NCBI RefSeq assembly: GCF_029227915.1
Contig: NW_026633880.1
Coordinates: forward strand, 124,001-188,000
Length of the DNA stretch: 64,000 nucleotides
Direction: 5' to 3'
DNA from: Hydractinia symbiolongicarpus
Taxonomy: Eukaryota > Cnidaria > Hydrozoa > Anthoathecata > Hydractiniidae
Below are positions 25,751-38,900 of the stretch, one piece after another. Under the pieces are notes generated by a model that saw only the letters and a list, made by a program, of their open reading frames with translations, made no database searches and was not told the DNA's origin. Both the position numbers and the translations under genes were made by a program. How positions within the stretch are numbered: the first letter of the stretch is position 1; the number at the start of each line of letters is the position of its first letter.

Positions 25751-28700
25751 TAAGTCCCACAGTCAATCGTTTCATAGCTAAAAGCGATGCAACCTAGTAA
25801 TATCAGAAAAATATCGCTAAATACATGTTGGTACGAATATGTGACCCAACCGTTGTAACTGAAACGGACTGACACCGTTAGAAATTCAATGAAATGTAGT
25901 TCTTGAAACTGTCGCTATTTCTTTAGCGCGCGATAACGGCTAGTATTGGTCCCATAATAAAAAAATGCTTTTTTTTTATCTTAATTCTTAAATGAAGCGC
26001 TACCACAGAGCCCAGTGTAATCGCTGAGTTCCGGCAATCACGTCAAATTTAGAAGAATGTTATTTCTTGGTGTCCAATTGTCTGATTTTTCACATTTATC
26101 AGGTCACAGTCCAAAGTTAGTTCAATTAAGTCCCACAATCAACGTTTTATTGTTGAAAGCGATGCAACCTAGTAATATCAAAAAATTATCGCTAAATATA
26201 TGTTGGTACGAATATGCGACACAACCGTTCAAACTCAAACGGACTGACACCGTTAGAAAGTCAATAAAATGTAGTTTTTGAAACTGTCGCTATTTCCTCA
26301 GCGCGCGATAATGGCTAGGATTGGTCCCACAATAAAAAAATGATTTTTTTTATAATAATTCTTAAATGAAGCGTTACCACAGAGCCCAGTGTAATCGCTG
26401 AGTTTCGGCAATCATGTCAAATTAAGAAGAATCTTTTTTCTTGTAGTCCAATTGTCTCCTTTATCACATTTATCAGGTGACAGTCCAAAGTTAGCTCAAT
26501 TAAGTCCCACAGTCAATCGTTTCATAGTTAAAAGCGATGCAACCTAGTAGTATCAGAAAAATTTCGCTAAATACATGTTCGTACGAATATGTGACCCAAC
26601 CGTTGTAACTCAAACGGACTGACACCGTTAGAAATTCAATGAAATGTAGTTTTTGAAACTGTCGCTTTTTCATCCACGCGCGCTAACGGCTAGGATAGGT
26701 CCCACAGTAAAAAAATGACTTTTTTTTGCTTAATTTTTAAATGAAGCGTTACCACAGCGGCCAGTGTAATCGCTGAGTTCCGGCAATCACGTCAAATTTA
26801 GAAGAATGTTATTTCTTAGAGTCCAATTGTCTCCTTTATCACATTTATCAAGAGACAGTCCAAAGTTAGTTCAATTAAGTCCCACAGTCAATCGTTTCAT
26901 AGTTAAAAGCAACGCAACCTAGTAATATCTGAAAAATATCGCTAAATACATGTTGGTACGTATTTGTGACCAAACCGTTGTTACTGAAAGGGACTGACAC
27001 CGTTAGAAAGTCAATGAAATGTAGTTTTTGAAACTGTCGCTATTTCTTCAGCGCGCAATAACGGATAGGATTGGTCCCACAGTAAAAAATGACTTATTTA
27101 TCTAAACTCTTAAATGAAGCGCTACCACAGAGCCCAGTGTAATCGCTGAGGTTCGGCAATCATGTCAAATTAAGAAGAATGTTTTTTCTTGTAGTCCAAT
27201 TGTCTCCTTTATCACATTTATCAGGTCAGAGTCCAAAGTTAGTTCATATAAGTCCCACAGTCAATCGTTTCATAGCTAAAAGCGATGCAACCTAGTAATA
27301 TCAGAAAAATATCGCTAAATACATGTTGGTACGAATATGTGACCCAACCGTTGTAACTGAAACGGACTGACACCGTTAGAAATTCAATGAAATGTAGTTC
27401 TTGAAACTGTCGCTATTTCTTTAGCGCGCGATAACGGCTAGTATTGGTCCCATAATAAAAAAATGCTTTTTTTTTATCTTAATTCTTAAATGAAGCGCTA
27501 CCACAGAGCCCAGTGTAATCGCTGAGTTCCGGCAATCACGTCAAATTTAGAAGAATGTTATTTCTTGGTGTCCAATTGTCTGATTTTTCACATTTATCAG
27601 GTCACAGTCCAAAGTTAGTTCAATTAAGTCCCACAATCAACGTTTTATTGTTGAAAGCGATGCAACCTAGTAATATCAAAAAATTATCGCTAAATATATG
27701 TTGGTACGAATATGCGACACAACCGTTCAAACTCAAACGGACTGACACCGTTAGAAAGTCAATAAAATGTAGTTTTTGAAACTGTCGCTATTTCCTCAGC
27801 GCGCGATAATGGCTAGGATTGGTCCCACAATAAAAAAATGATTTTTTTTATAATAATTCTTAAATGAAGCGTTACCACAGAGCCCAGTGTAATCGCTGAG
27901 TTTCGGCAATCATGTCAAATTAAGAAGAATCTTTTTTCTTGTAGTCCAATTGTCTCCTTTATCACATTTATCAGGTGACAGTCCAAAGTTAGCTCAATTA
28001 AGTCCCACAGTCAATCGTTTCATAGTTAAAAGCGAGGCAACCTAGTAGTATCAGAAAAATTTCGCTAAATACATGTTCGTACGAATATGTGACCCAACCG
28101 TTGTAACTCAAACGGACTGACACCGTTAGAAAGTCAATGAAATGTAGTTTTTGAAACTGTCGCTTTTTCATCCACGCGCGCTAACGGCTAGGATAGGTCC
28201 CACAGTAAAAAAATGACTTTTTTTTGCTTAATTTTTAAATGAAGCGTTACCACAGCGGCCAGTGTAATCGCTGAGTTCCGGCAATCACGTCAAATTTAGA
28301 AGAATGTTATTTCTTAGAGTCCAATTGTCTCCTTTATCACATTTATCAAGAGACAGTCCAAAGTTAGTTCAATTAAGTCCCACAGTCAATCGTTTCATAG
28401 TTAAAAGCAACGCAACCTAGTAATATCTGAAAAATATCGCTAAATACATGTTGGTACGTATTTGTGACCAAACCGTTGTTACTGAAAGGGACTGACACCG
28501 TTAGAAAGTCAATGAAATGTAGTTTTTGAAACTGTCGCTATTTCTTCAGCGCGCAATAACGGATAGGATTGGTCCCACAGTAAAAAATGACTTATTTATC
28601 TAAACTCTTAAATGAAGCGCTACCACAGAGCCCAGTGTAATCGCTGAGGTTCGGCAATCATGTCAAATTAAGAAGAATGTTTTTTCTTGTAGTCCAATTG

Positions 28701-28889
28701 TCTCCTTTATCACATTTATCAGGTCAGAGTCCAAAGTTAGTTCATATAAGTCCCACAGTCAATCGTTTCATAGCTAAAAGCGATGCAACCTAGTAATATC
28801 AGAAAAATATCGCTAAATACATGTTGGTACGAATATGTGACCCAACCGTTGTAACTGAAACGGACTGACACCGTTAGAAATTCAATGAA
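24395..28889 (+). repeat. Youngest higher-order repeat: 1498-bp 4-mer in three tandem copies
   Basis: Three consecutive 1498-bp units begin at about 24395, 25893 and 27391. Each contains the same four distinguishable monomers, including one with CCCATAATAAAAAAATGC followed by a T run and one with AGAAGAATCTTTTTTCTTG. I found only a handful of differences: T-run length after AAAAATGC, ATTCAATG versus AGTCAATG near 25139, 26638 and 28135, and GCGATGC versus GCGAGGC near 28033. The three units therefore look more alike than any other stretch of the window, suggesting recent amplification or a repeat-collapse/expansion artefact of assembly. The similarity ends just after 28900, where TTTCTTTAGCG changes to TTTCTTCAGCG. 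Confidence 0.92.
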
Positions 28890-29499
28890 ATGTAGTTCTT
28901 GAAACTGTCGCTATTTCTTCAGCGCGCAATAACGGATAGGATTGGTCCCACAGTAAAAAATGCTTTATTTATCTAAACTCTTAAATGAAGCGCTACCACA
29001 ACGGCCAGTGTAATCGCTGAGGTCCGGCAATCACGTCAAATTAAGAAGAATGTTATTTCTTGGAGTTCAATTGTCTCATTTATCACATTTATCAGGTCTG
29101 AGTCCAAAGTTAGTTCATATAAATCCCACAGTCAATCGTTTCATAGTTAAAAGCGATGCAACCTAGTAATATCAGAAAAATATCGCTAAATACATGTTGG
29201 TACGAATATTTGACACAACCGTTGAAACTCAAACGGATTGACACCGTTAGAAAGTCAATGAAATGTAGTTTTTAAAACTGTCGTTTTTTATTCAACGCGC
29301 GCTAACGGCTACGATAGGTCCCACAGTAAAAAAATGACTTTTTTTAGCTTAATTTTTAAATGAAGTGCTACCATAATGCCCAGTGTAATCGCTGAGTTCC
29401 GGCAATCACGTCAAATTAACAAGAATGTTATTTCTTGGAGTCCAATTGTCTCCTTTATCACATTTATCAGATCACTGTCCAAAGTTAGTTCAATTAAGT

Positions 29500-32400
29500 C
29501 CCACAGTCAATCGTTTCATAGTTAAAAGCAACGCAACCTAGTAATATCTGAAAAATATCGCTAAATACATGTTGGTACGTACTTGTGACCAAACCGTTGT
29601 AACTGAAACGGACTGACACCGTTAGAAAGTCAATGAAATGTAGTTTTTGAAACTGTCGCTATTTCTTCAGCGCGCAATAACGGATAGGATTGGTCCCACA
29701 GTAAAGAATGACTTATTTATCTAAACTCTTAAATGAAGCGCTACCACAGCGGCCAGTGTAATCGCTGAGTTCCGGCAATCACGTCAAATTAAGAAGAAGT
29801 TATTTCTTAGTGTCCAATTGTCTCATTTATCACATTTATCAGGCCAGAGTCCAAAGTTAGTTCATATAAGTCCCACAGTCAATCGTTTCATAGTTAAAAG
29901 CGATGCAACCTAGTAATATCAGAAAAATATCGCTAAATACATGTTGGTACGAATATGTGACCAAACCGTTGTAACTGAAACGGACTGACACCGTTAGAAA
30001 TTCAATAAAATTTAGTTTTTGAAACAGTCGCTATTTCTTCAGCGCGCGATAACGGATAGGATTGGTCCCACAGTAAAGAATGACTTATTTATCTAAACTC
30101 CTAAATGAAGCGCTACCACAGCGGCCAATGTAATCGCTGAGTTCCGGCAATCACGTCAAATTAACAAGAATGTTATTTTTTGGAGTCCAATTGTCTCATT
30201 TATCACATTTATCAGATCACTGTCCAAAGTTAGTTCAATTAAGTCCCACAGTCAATCGTTTCATAGTTAAAAGCAACGAAACCTAGTAATATCTGAAAAA
30301 TATCGCTAAATACATGTTGGTACGTATTTGTGAGCAAACCGTTGTAACTGAAAGGGACTGACACCGTTAGAAAGTCAATGAAATGTAGTTTTTGAAACTG
30401 TCACTATTTCTTCAGCGCGGAATAACGGATAGGATTGGTCCCACAGTAAAAAATGATTTATTTATCTAAACTCTTAAAGGAAGCGCTACCACAGCGGCCA
30501 ATGTAATCGCTGAGTTCCGGCAATCACGTCAAATTAACAAGAATGTTATTTCTTGGAGTCCAATTGTCTCATTTATCACATTTATCAGATCACTGTCCAA
30601 AGTTAGTTCAATTAAGTCCCACAGTCAATCGTATCATTGTTAAAAGCGATGCAACCTAGTAATATCAGAAAAATATCGCTAAATACATGTTGGTACGAAT
30701 ATGTGACCAAACCGTTGTAACTGAAACGGACTGACACCGTTAGAAATTCAATAAAATTTAGTTTTTGAAACAGTCGCTATTTCTTCAGCGCGCGATAACG
30801 GATAGGATTGGTCCCACAGTAAAGAATGACTTATTTATCTAAACTCCTAAATGAAGCGCTACCACAGCGGCCAATGTAATCGCTGAGTTCCGGCAATCAC
30901 GTCAAATTAACAAGAATGTTATTTTTTGGAGTCCAATTGTCTCATTTATCACATTTATCAGATCACTGTCCAAAGTTAGTTCAATTAAGTCCCACAGTCA
31001 ATCGTTTCATAGTTAAAAGCAACGCAACCTAGTAATATCTGAAAAATATCGCTAAATACATGTTGGTACGTATTTGTGAGCAAACCGTTGTAACTGAAAG
31101 GGACTGACACCGTTAGAAAGTCAATGAAATGTAGTTTTTGAAACTGTCACTATTTCTTCAGCGCGCAATAACGGATAGGATTGGTCCCACAGTAAAAAAT
31201 GATTTATTTATCTAAACTCTTAAATGAAGCGCTACCACAGCGGCCAATGTAATCGCTGAGTTCCGGCAATCACGTCAAATTAACAAGAATGTTATTTCTT
31301 GGAGTCCAATTGTCTCCTTTATCACATTTTTCAGATCACTGTCCAAAGTTAGTTCAATTAAGTCCCACAGTCAATCGTTTCATAGTTAAAAGCAACGCAA
31401 CCTAGTAATATCTGAAAAATATCGCTAAATACATGTTGGTACGTACTTGTGACCAAACCGTTGTAACTGAAACGGACTGACACCGTTAGAAAGTCAATGA
31501 AATGTAGTTTTTGAAACTGTCGCTATTTCTTCAGCGCGCAATAACGGATAGGATTGGTCCCACAGTAAAGAATGACTTATTTATCTAAACTCTTAAATGA
31601 AGCGCTACCACAGCGGCCAGTGTAATCGCTGAGTTCCGGCAATCACGTCAAATTAAGAAGAAGTTATTTCTTGGTGTCCAATTGTCTCATTTATCACATT
31701 TATCAGGCCAGAGTCCAAAGTTAGTTCATATAAGTCCCACAGTCAATCGTTTCATAGTTAAAAGCGATGCAACCTAGTAATATCAGAAAAATATCGCTAA
31801 ATACATGTTGGTACGAATATGTGACCAAACCGTTGTAACTGAAACGGACTGACACCGTTAGAAATTCAATAAAATTTAGTTTTTGAAACAGTCGCTATTT
31901 CTTCAGCGCGCGATAACGGATAGGATTGGTCCCACAGTAAAGAATGACTTATTTATCTAAACTCCTAAATGAAGCGCTACCACAGCGGCCAATGTAATCG
32001 CTGAGTTCCGGCAATCACGTCAAATTAACAAGAATGTTATTTTTTGGAGTCCAATTGTCTCATTTATCACATTTATCAGATCACTGTCCAAAGTTAGTTC
32101 AATTAAGTCCCACAGTCAATCGTTTCATAGTTAAAAGCAACGCAACCTAGTAATATCTGAAAAATATCGCTAAATACATGTTGGTACGTATTTGTGAGCA
32201 AACCGTTGTAACTGAAAGGGACTGACACCGTTAGAAAGTCAATGAAATGTAGTTTTTGAAACTGTCACTATTTCTTCAGCGCGCAATAACGGATAGGATT
32301 GGTCCCACAGTAAAAAATGATTTATTTATCTAAACTCTTAAAGGAAGCGCTACCACAGCGGCCAATGTAATCGCTGAGTTCCGGCAATCACGTCAAATTA

Positions 32401-33900
32401 ACAAGAATGTTATTTCTTGGAATCCAATTGTCTCATTTATCACATTTATCAGATCACTGTCCAAAGTTAGTTCAATTAAGTCCCATAGTCAATCGTATCA
32501 TTGTTAAAAGCGATGCAACCTAGTAATATCAGAAAAATATCGCTAAATACATGTTGGTACGAATATGTGACCCAACCGTTGTAACTCAAACAGACTGACA
32601 CCGTTAGAAAGTCAATGAAATGTAGTTTTTGAAACTGTCGCTATTTCCTCAGCGCGCGATAATGGATAGGATTGGTCCCACAGTAAAGAATGATTTATTT
32701 ATCTAAACTCTTAAATGAAGCGCTACCACAGCGGCCAGTGTAATCGCTGAGTTCCGGCAATCACGTCAAATTTAGAAGAATGTTATTTCTTGGAGTCCAA
32801 TTGTCTCATTTATCACATTTATCAGATCACTGTCCAAAGTTAGTTCAATTAAGTCCCACAGTCAATCGTTTCATTGTTAAAAGCGATGCAACCTAGAAAT
32901 ATCTGAAAAATATCGCTAAATACATGTTGGTACGTATTTGTGAGCAAACCGTTGTAACTGAAAGGGACTGACACCGTTAGAAAGTCAATGAAATGTAGTT
33001 TTTGAAACTGTCACTATTTCTTCAGCGCGCAATAACGGATAGGATTGGTCCCACAGTAAAAAATGATTTATTTATCTAAACTCTTAAAGGAAGCGCTACC
33101 ACAGCGGCCAATGTAATCGCTGAGTTCCGGCAATCACGTCAAATTAACAAGAATGTTATTTCTTGGAATCCAATTGTCTCATTTATCACATTTATCAGAT
33201 CACTGTCCAAAGTTAGTTCAATTAAGTCCCATAGTCAATCGTATCATTGTTAAAAGCGATGCAACCTAGTAATATCAGAAAAATATCGCTAAATACATGT
33301 TGGTACGAATATGTGACCCAACCGTTGTAACTCAAACAGACTGACACCGTTAGAAAGTCAATGAAATGTAGTTTTTGAAACTGTCGCTATTTCCTCAGCG
33401 CGCGATAATGGATAGGATTGGTCCCACAGTAAAGAATGATTTATTTATCTAAACTCTTAAATGAAGCGCTACCACAGCGGCCAGTGTAATCGCTGAGTTC
33501 CGGCAATCACGTCAAATTTAGAAGAATGTTATTTCTTGGAGTCCAATTGTCTCATTTATCACATTTATCAGATCACTGTCCAAAGTTAGTTCAATTAAGT
33601 CCCACAGTCAATCGTTTCATTGTTAAAAGCGATGCAACCTAGAAATATCTGAAAAATATCGCTAAATACATGTTGGTACGAATATGTGACCCAACCGTTG
33701 TAACTCAAACAGACTGACACCGTTAGAAAGTCAATGAAATGTAGTTTTTGAAACTGTTGCTATTTCTTCGGCGCGCGATAACGGAGAGGATTGGTCCCAC
33801 ATTAAAGAATGACTTATTTATCTAAACTCTTAAATGAAGCGCTACCACAACGGCCAGTGTAATCGCTGAGGTCTGGCAATCACGTCAAATTTAGAAGAAT
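29500..33900 (+). repeat. Higher-order repeats, 5-mer (1864 bp) and 2-mer (746 bp)
   Basis: This block is marked by monomers reading TTTATCAGATCACTGTCC. GTTAAAAGCAACG at 29521 and 31385, and the shortened AAGAAGAAGTTATTTCTT at 29791 and 31655, both recur after 1864 bp (five monomers). Further on, GGAATCCAATTG at 32419 and 33165 gives a 746-bp dimer period, with the following monomers also matching. The block grades into the next through shared monomers near 34.7-35.1 kb. Confidence 0.8.
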
Positions 33901-35999
33901 GTTATTTATTGGAGTCCAATTGTCTGATTTTTCACATTTATCAGGTCACAGTCCAAAGTTAGTTCATTTAAGTCCCACAGTCAACGTTTCATAGTTAAAA
34001 GCGATGCAACCTAGTAATATCAGAAAAATATGGCTAAATACATGTTGGTATGAATATGTGACCAAACCGTTGTAACTGAAACGGACTGAAACCGTTAGAA
34101 ATTCAATGAAATTTAGTTTTTGAAACAGTCGCTATTTCTTCAGCGCGCGAAAACGGATGGGATTGGTCCCACAGTAAAGAATGACTTATTTATCTAAACT
34201 CCTAAATGAAGCGCTACCACAGCGGCCAGTGTAATCGCTGAGTTCCGGCAATCACGTCAAATTAAGAAGAATGTTATTTCTTGGAGTCCAATTGTCTGAT
34301 TTTTCACATTTATCAGGTCACAGCCCAAAGTTAGTTCAATTAAGTCCCACAGTCAACGTTTCATTGTTAAAAGCGATGCAGCCTAGCAATATCAGAAAAT
34401 TATCGATAAATACATGTTGGTACAAATATGTGACCAAACCGTTGTAACTGAAACGGACTGACACCGTTAGAAAGTCAATGAAATTTAGTTTTTGAAACTG
34501 TTGATATTTCTTCAGCGCGCGATATAGGATAGGATTGTTCCCACAGTAAAAAATGATTTATTTATCTAAACTCTTAAATGAAGCGCTACCACAGCGGCCA
34601 GTGTAATCGCTGAGTTCCGGCAATCACGTCAAATTTAGAAGAATGTTATTTCTTGGAGTCCAATTGTCTCATTTATCACATTTATCAGATCACTGTCCAA
34701 AGTTAGTTCAATTAAGTCCCACAGTCAATCGTATCATTGTTAAAAGCGATGCAACCTAGTAATATCAGAAAAATATCGCTAAATACATGTTGGTACGAAT
34801 ATGTGACCCAACCGTTGTAACTCAAACAGACTGACACCGTTAGAAAGTCAATGAAATGTAGTTTTTGAAACTGTCGCTATTTCCTCAGCGCGCGATAACG
34901 GATAGGATTGGTCCCACAGTAAAGAATGATTTATTTATCTAAACTCTTAAATGAAGCGCTACCACAGCGGCCAGTGTAATCGCTGAGTTCCGGCAATCAC
35001 GTCAAATTTAGAAGAATGTTATTTCTTGGAGTCCAATTGTCTCATTTATCACATTTATCAGATCACTGTCCAAAGTTAGTTCAATTAAGTCCCACAGTCA
35101 ATCGTTTCATTTTTAAAAGCGATGCAACCTAGTAATATCTGAAAAATATCGCTAAATACATGTTGGTACGAATATGTGACCCAACCGTTGTAACTCAAAC
35201 AGACTGACACCGTTAGAAAGTCAATAAAATGTAGTTTTTGAAACTGTCGCTATTTCCTCAGCGCGCGATAACGGATAGGATTGGTCCCACATTAAAGAAT
35301 GACTTATTTATCTAAACTCTTAAATGAAGCGCTACCACAACGGCCAGTGTAATTGCTGAGTTCCGGCAATCACGTCAAATTTAGAAGATTGTTATTTATT
35401 GGAGTCCAATTGTCTGATTTTTCACATTTATCAGGTCACAGTCCAAAGTTAGTTCATTTAAGTCCCACAGTCAACGTTTCATAGTTAAAAGCGATGCAAC
35501 CTAGTAATATCAGAAAAAAATCGCTAAATACATGTTGGTACGAATATGTGACCCAACCGTTGTAACTCAAACGGACTGACACCGTTGGAAAGTCAATGAA
35601 ATGTAGTTCTTGAAACTGTCGCTATTTCTTTAGCGCGCGACAACGGCTAGTATTGGTCCCACAATAAAAAAATGACTTTTTCTATCTTAATTCTTAAATG
35701 AAGCGCTACGACAGAGCCCAGTGTAATCGCTGAGTTTCGGCAATCATGTCAAGTTAACAAGAATGTTATTTCTTGGAGTCCAATTGTCTCATTTATCACA
35801 TTTATCAGGACACAGTCCAAAGTTAGTTCAATTAAGTCCCACAGTCAATCGTTTCATAGTTAAAAGCGATGCAACCTAGTAGTATCAGAAAAATATGGCT
35901 AAATACATGTTGGTATGAATATGTGACCAAACCGTTGTAACTGAAACGGACTGAAACCGTTAGAAATTCAATGAAATTTAGTTTTTGAAACAGTCGCTA

Positions 36000-38900
36000 T
36001 TTCTTCAGCGCGCGAAAACGGATGGGATTGGTCCCACAGTAAAGAATGACTTATTTATCTAAACTCCTAAATGAAGCGCTACCACAGCGGCCAGTGTAAT
36101 CGCTGAGTTCCGGCAATCACGTCAAATTAAGAAGAATGTTATTTCTTGGAGTCCAATTGTCTGATTTTTCACATTTATCAGGTCACAGCCCAAAGTTAGT
36201 TCAATTAAGTCCCACAGTCAACGTTTCATTGTTAAAAGCGATGCAGCCTAGCAATATCAGAAAATTATCGATAAATACATGTTGGTACAAATATGTGACC
36301 AAACCGTTGTAACTGAAACGGACTGACACCGTTAGAAATTCAATGAAATTTAGTTTTTGAAACTGTTGCTATTTCTTCGGCGCGCGATATAGGATAGGAT
36401 TGTTCCCACAGTAAAAAATGATTTATTTATCTAAACTCTTAAATGAAGCGCTACCACAGCGGCCAGTGTAATCGCTGAGTTCCGGCAATCACGTCAAGTT
36501 TAGAAGAATGTTATTTCTTGGAGTCCAATTGTCTCATTTATCACATTTATCAGATCACTGTCCAAAGTTAGTTCAATTAAGTACCACAGTCAATCGTTTC
36601 ATTGTTAAAGGCGATGCAACCTAGTAATATCTGAATAATATCGCTAAATACATGTTGGTACGAATATGTGACCCAACCGTTGTAACTCAAACGGACTGAC
36701 ACCGTTAGAAAGTCAATGAAATGTAGTTTTTGAAACTGTCGCTATTTCCTCAGCGCGCGATAACGGATAGGATTGGTCCAAAAGTAAAGAATGACTTATT
36801 TATCTAAACTCTTAAATGAAGCGCTACCACAGCGGCCAGTGTAATCGCTGAGTTCCGGCTATCACGTCAAATTTAGAAGAATGTTATTTCTTGGAGTCCA
36901 ATTGTCTGATTTTTCACATTTATCAGGTCACAGTCCAAAGTTAGTTCAATTAAGTCCCACAGTCAACGTTTCATAGTTAAAAGCGATGCAACCTAGTAGT
37001 ATCAGAAAAATATCGCTAAATACATGTTGGTATGAATATGTGACCAAACCGTTGTAACTGAAACGGACTGACACCGTTAGAAATTCAATGAAATTTAGTT
37101 TTTGAAACAGTCGCTATTTCTTCAGCGCGCGATAACGGACGGGATTGATCCCACAGTAAAGAATGACTTATTTATCTAAACTCCTAAATGAAGCACTACC
37201 ACAGCGGCCAGTGTAATCGCTGAGTTCCGGCAATCACGTCAAATTAAGAAGAATGTTATTTCTTGGAGTCCAATTGTCCGATTTTTCACATTTATCAGGT
37301 CACAGCCCAAAGTTAGTTCAATTAAGTCCCACAGTCAACGTTTCATAGTTAAAAGCGATGCAACCTAGTAATGTTAGAAAAATATCGCTAAATACATGTT
37401 GGTACGAATATGTGACCAAACCGTTTTAACTGAAACGGACTGACACCGTTAGAAATTCAATGAAATTTAGTTTTTGAAACTGTTGCTATTTCTTCGGCGC
37501 GCGATATAGGATAGGATTGTTCCCACAGTAAAAAATGATTTATTTATCTAAACTCTTAAATGAAGCGCTACCACAGCGGCCAGTGTAATCGCTGAGTTCC
37601 GGCAATCACGTCAAGTTTAGAAGAATGTTATTTCTTGGAGTCCAATTGTCTCATTTATCACATTTATCAGATCACTGTCCAAAGTTAGTTCAATTAAGTA
37701 CCACAGTCAATCGTTTCATTGTTAAAGGCGATGCAACCTAGTAATATCTGAATAATATCGCTAAATACATGTTGGTACGAATATGTGACCCAACCGTTGT
37801 AACTCAAACGGACTGACACCGTTAGAAAGTCAATGAAATGTAGTTTTTGAAACTGTCGCTATTTCCTCAGCGCGCGATAACGGATAGGATTGGTCCAAAA
37901 GTAAAGAATGACTTATTTATCTAAACTCTTAAATGAAGCGCTACCACAGCGGCCAGTGTAATCGCTGAGTTCCGGCTATCACGTCAAATTTAGAAGAATG
38001 TTATTTCTTGGAGTCCAATTGTCTGATTTTTCACATTTATCAGGTCACAGTCCAAAGTTAGTTCAATTAAGTCCCACAGTCAACGTTTCATAGTTAAAAG
38101 CGATGCAACCTAGTAGTATCAGAAAAATATCGCTAAATACATGTTGGTATGAATATGTGACCAAACCGTTGTAACTGAAACGGACTGACACCGTTAGAAA
38201 TTCAATGAAATTTAGTTTTTGAAACAGTCGCTATTTCTTCAGCGCGCGATAACGGACGGGATTGATCCCACAGTAAAGAATGACTTATTTATCTAAACTC
38301 CTAAATGAAGCACTACCACAGCGGCCAGTGTAATCGCTGAGTTCCGGCAATCACGTCAAATTAAGAAGAATGTTATTTCTTGGAGTCCAATTGTCCGATT
38401 TTTCACATTTATCAGGTCACAGCCCAAAGTTAGTTCAATTAAGTCCCACAGTCAACGTTTCATAGTTAAAAGCGATGCAACCTAGTAATGTTAGAAAAAT
38501 ATCGCTAAATACATGTTGGTACGAATATGTGACCAAACCGTTTTAACTGAAACGGACTGACACCGGTAGAAAGTCAATGAAATTTAGTTTTTGAAACTGT
38601 CGCTATTTCTTCAGCGCGCGATAACGGATAGGATTGATCCCACAGTAAAAAATGATTTATTTATCTAAACTCTTAAATGAAGCGCTACCACAGCGGCCAG
38701 TGTAATCGCTGAGTTCCGGCAATCACGTCAAATTTAGAAGAATGTTATTTCTTGGAGTCCAATTGTCTGATTTTTCACATTTATCAGGTCACAGTCCAAA
38801 GTTAGTTCAATTAAGTCCCACAGTCAACGTTTCATAGTTAAAAGCGATGCAACCTAGTAATGTTAGAAAAATATCGCTAAATACATGTTGGTACGAATAT

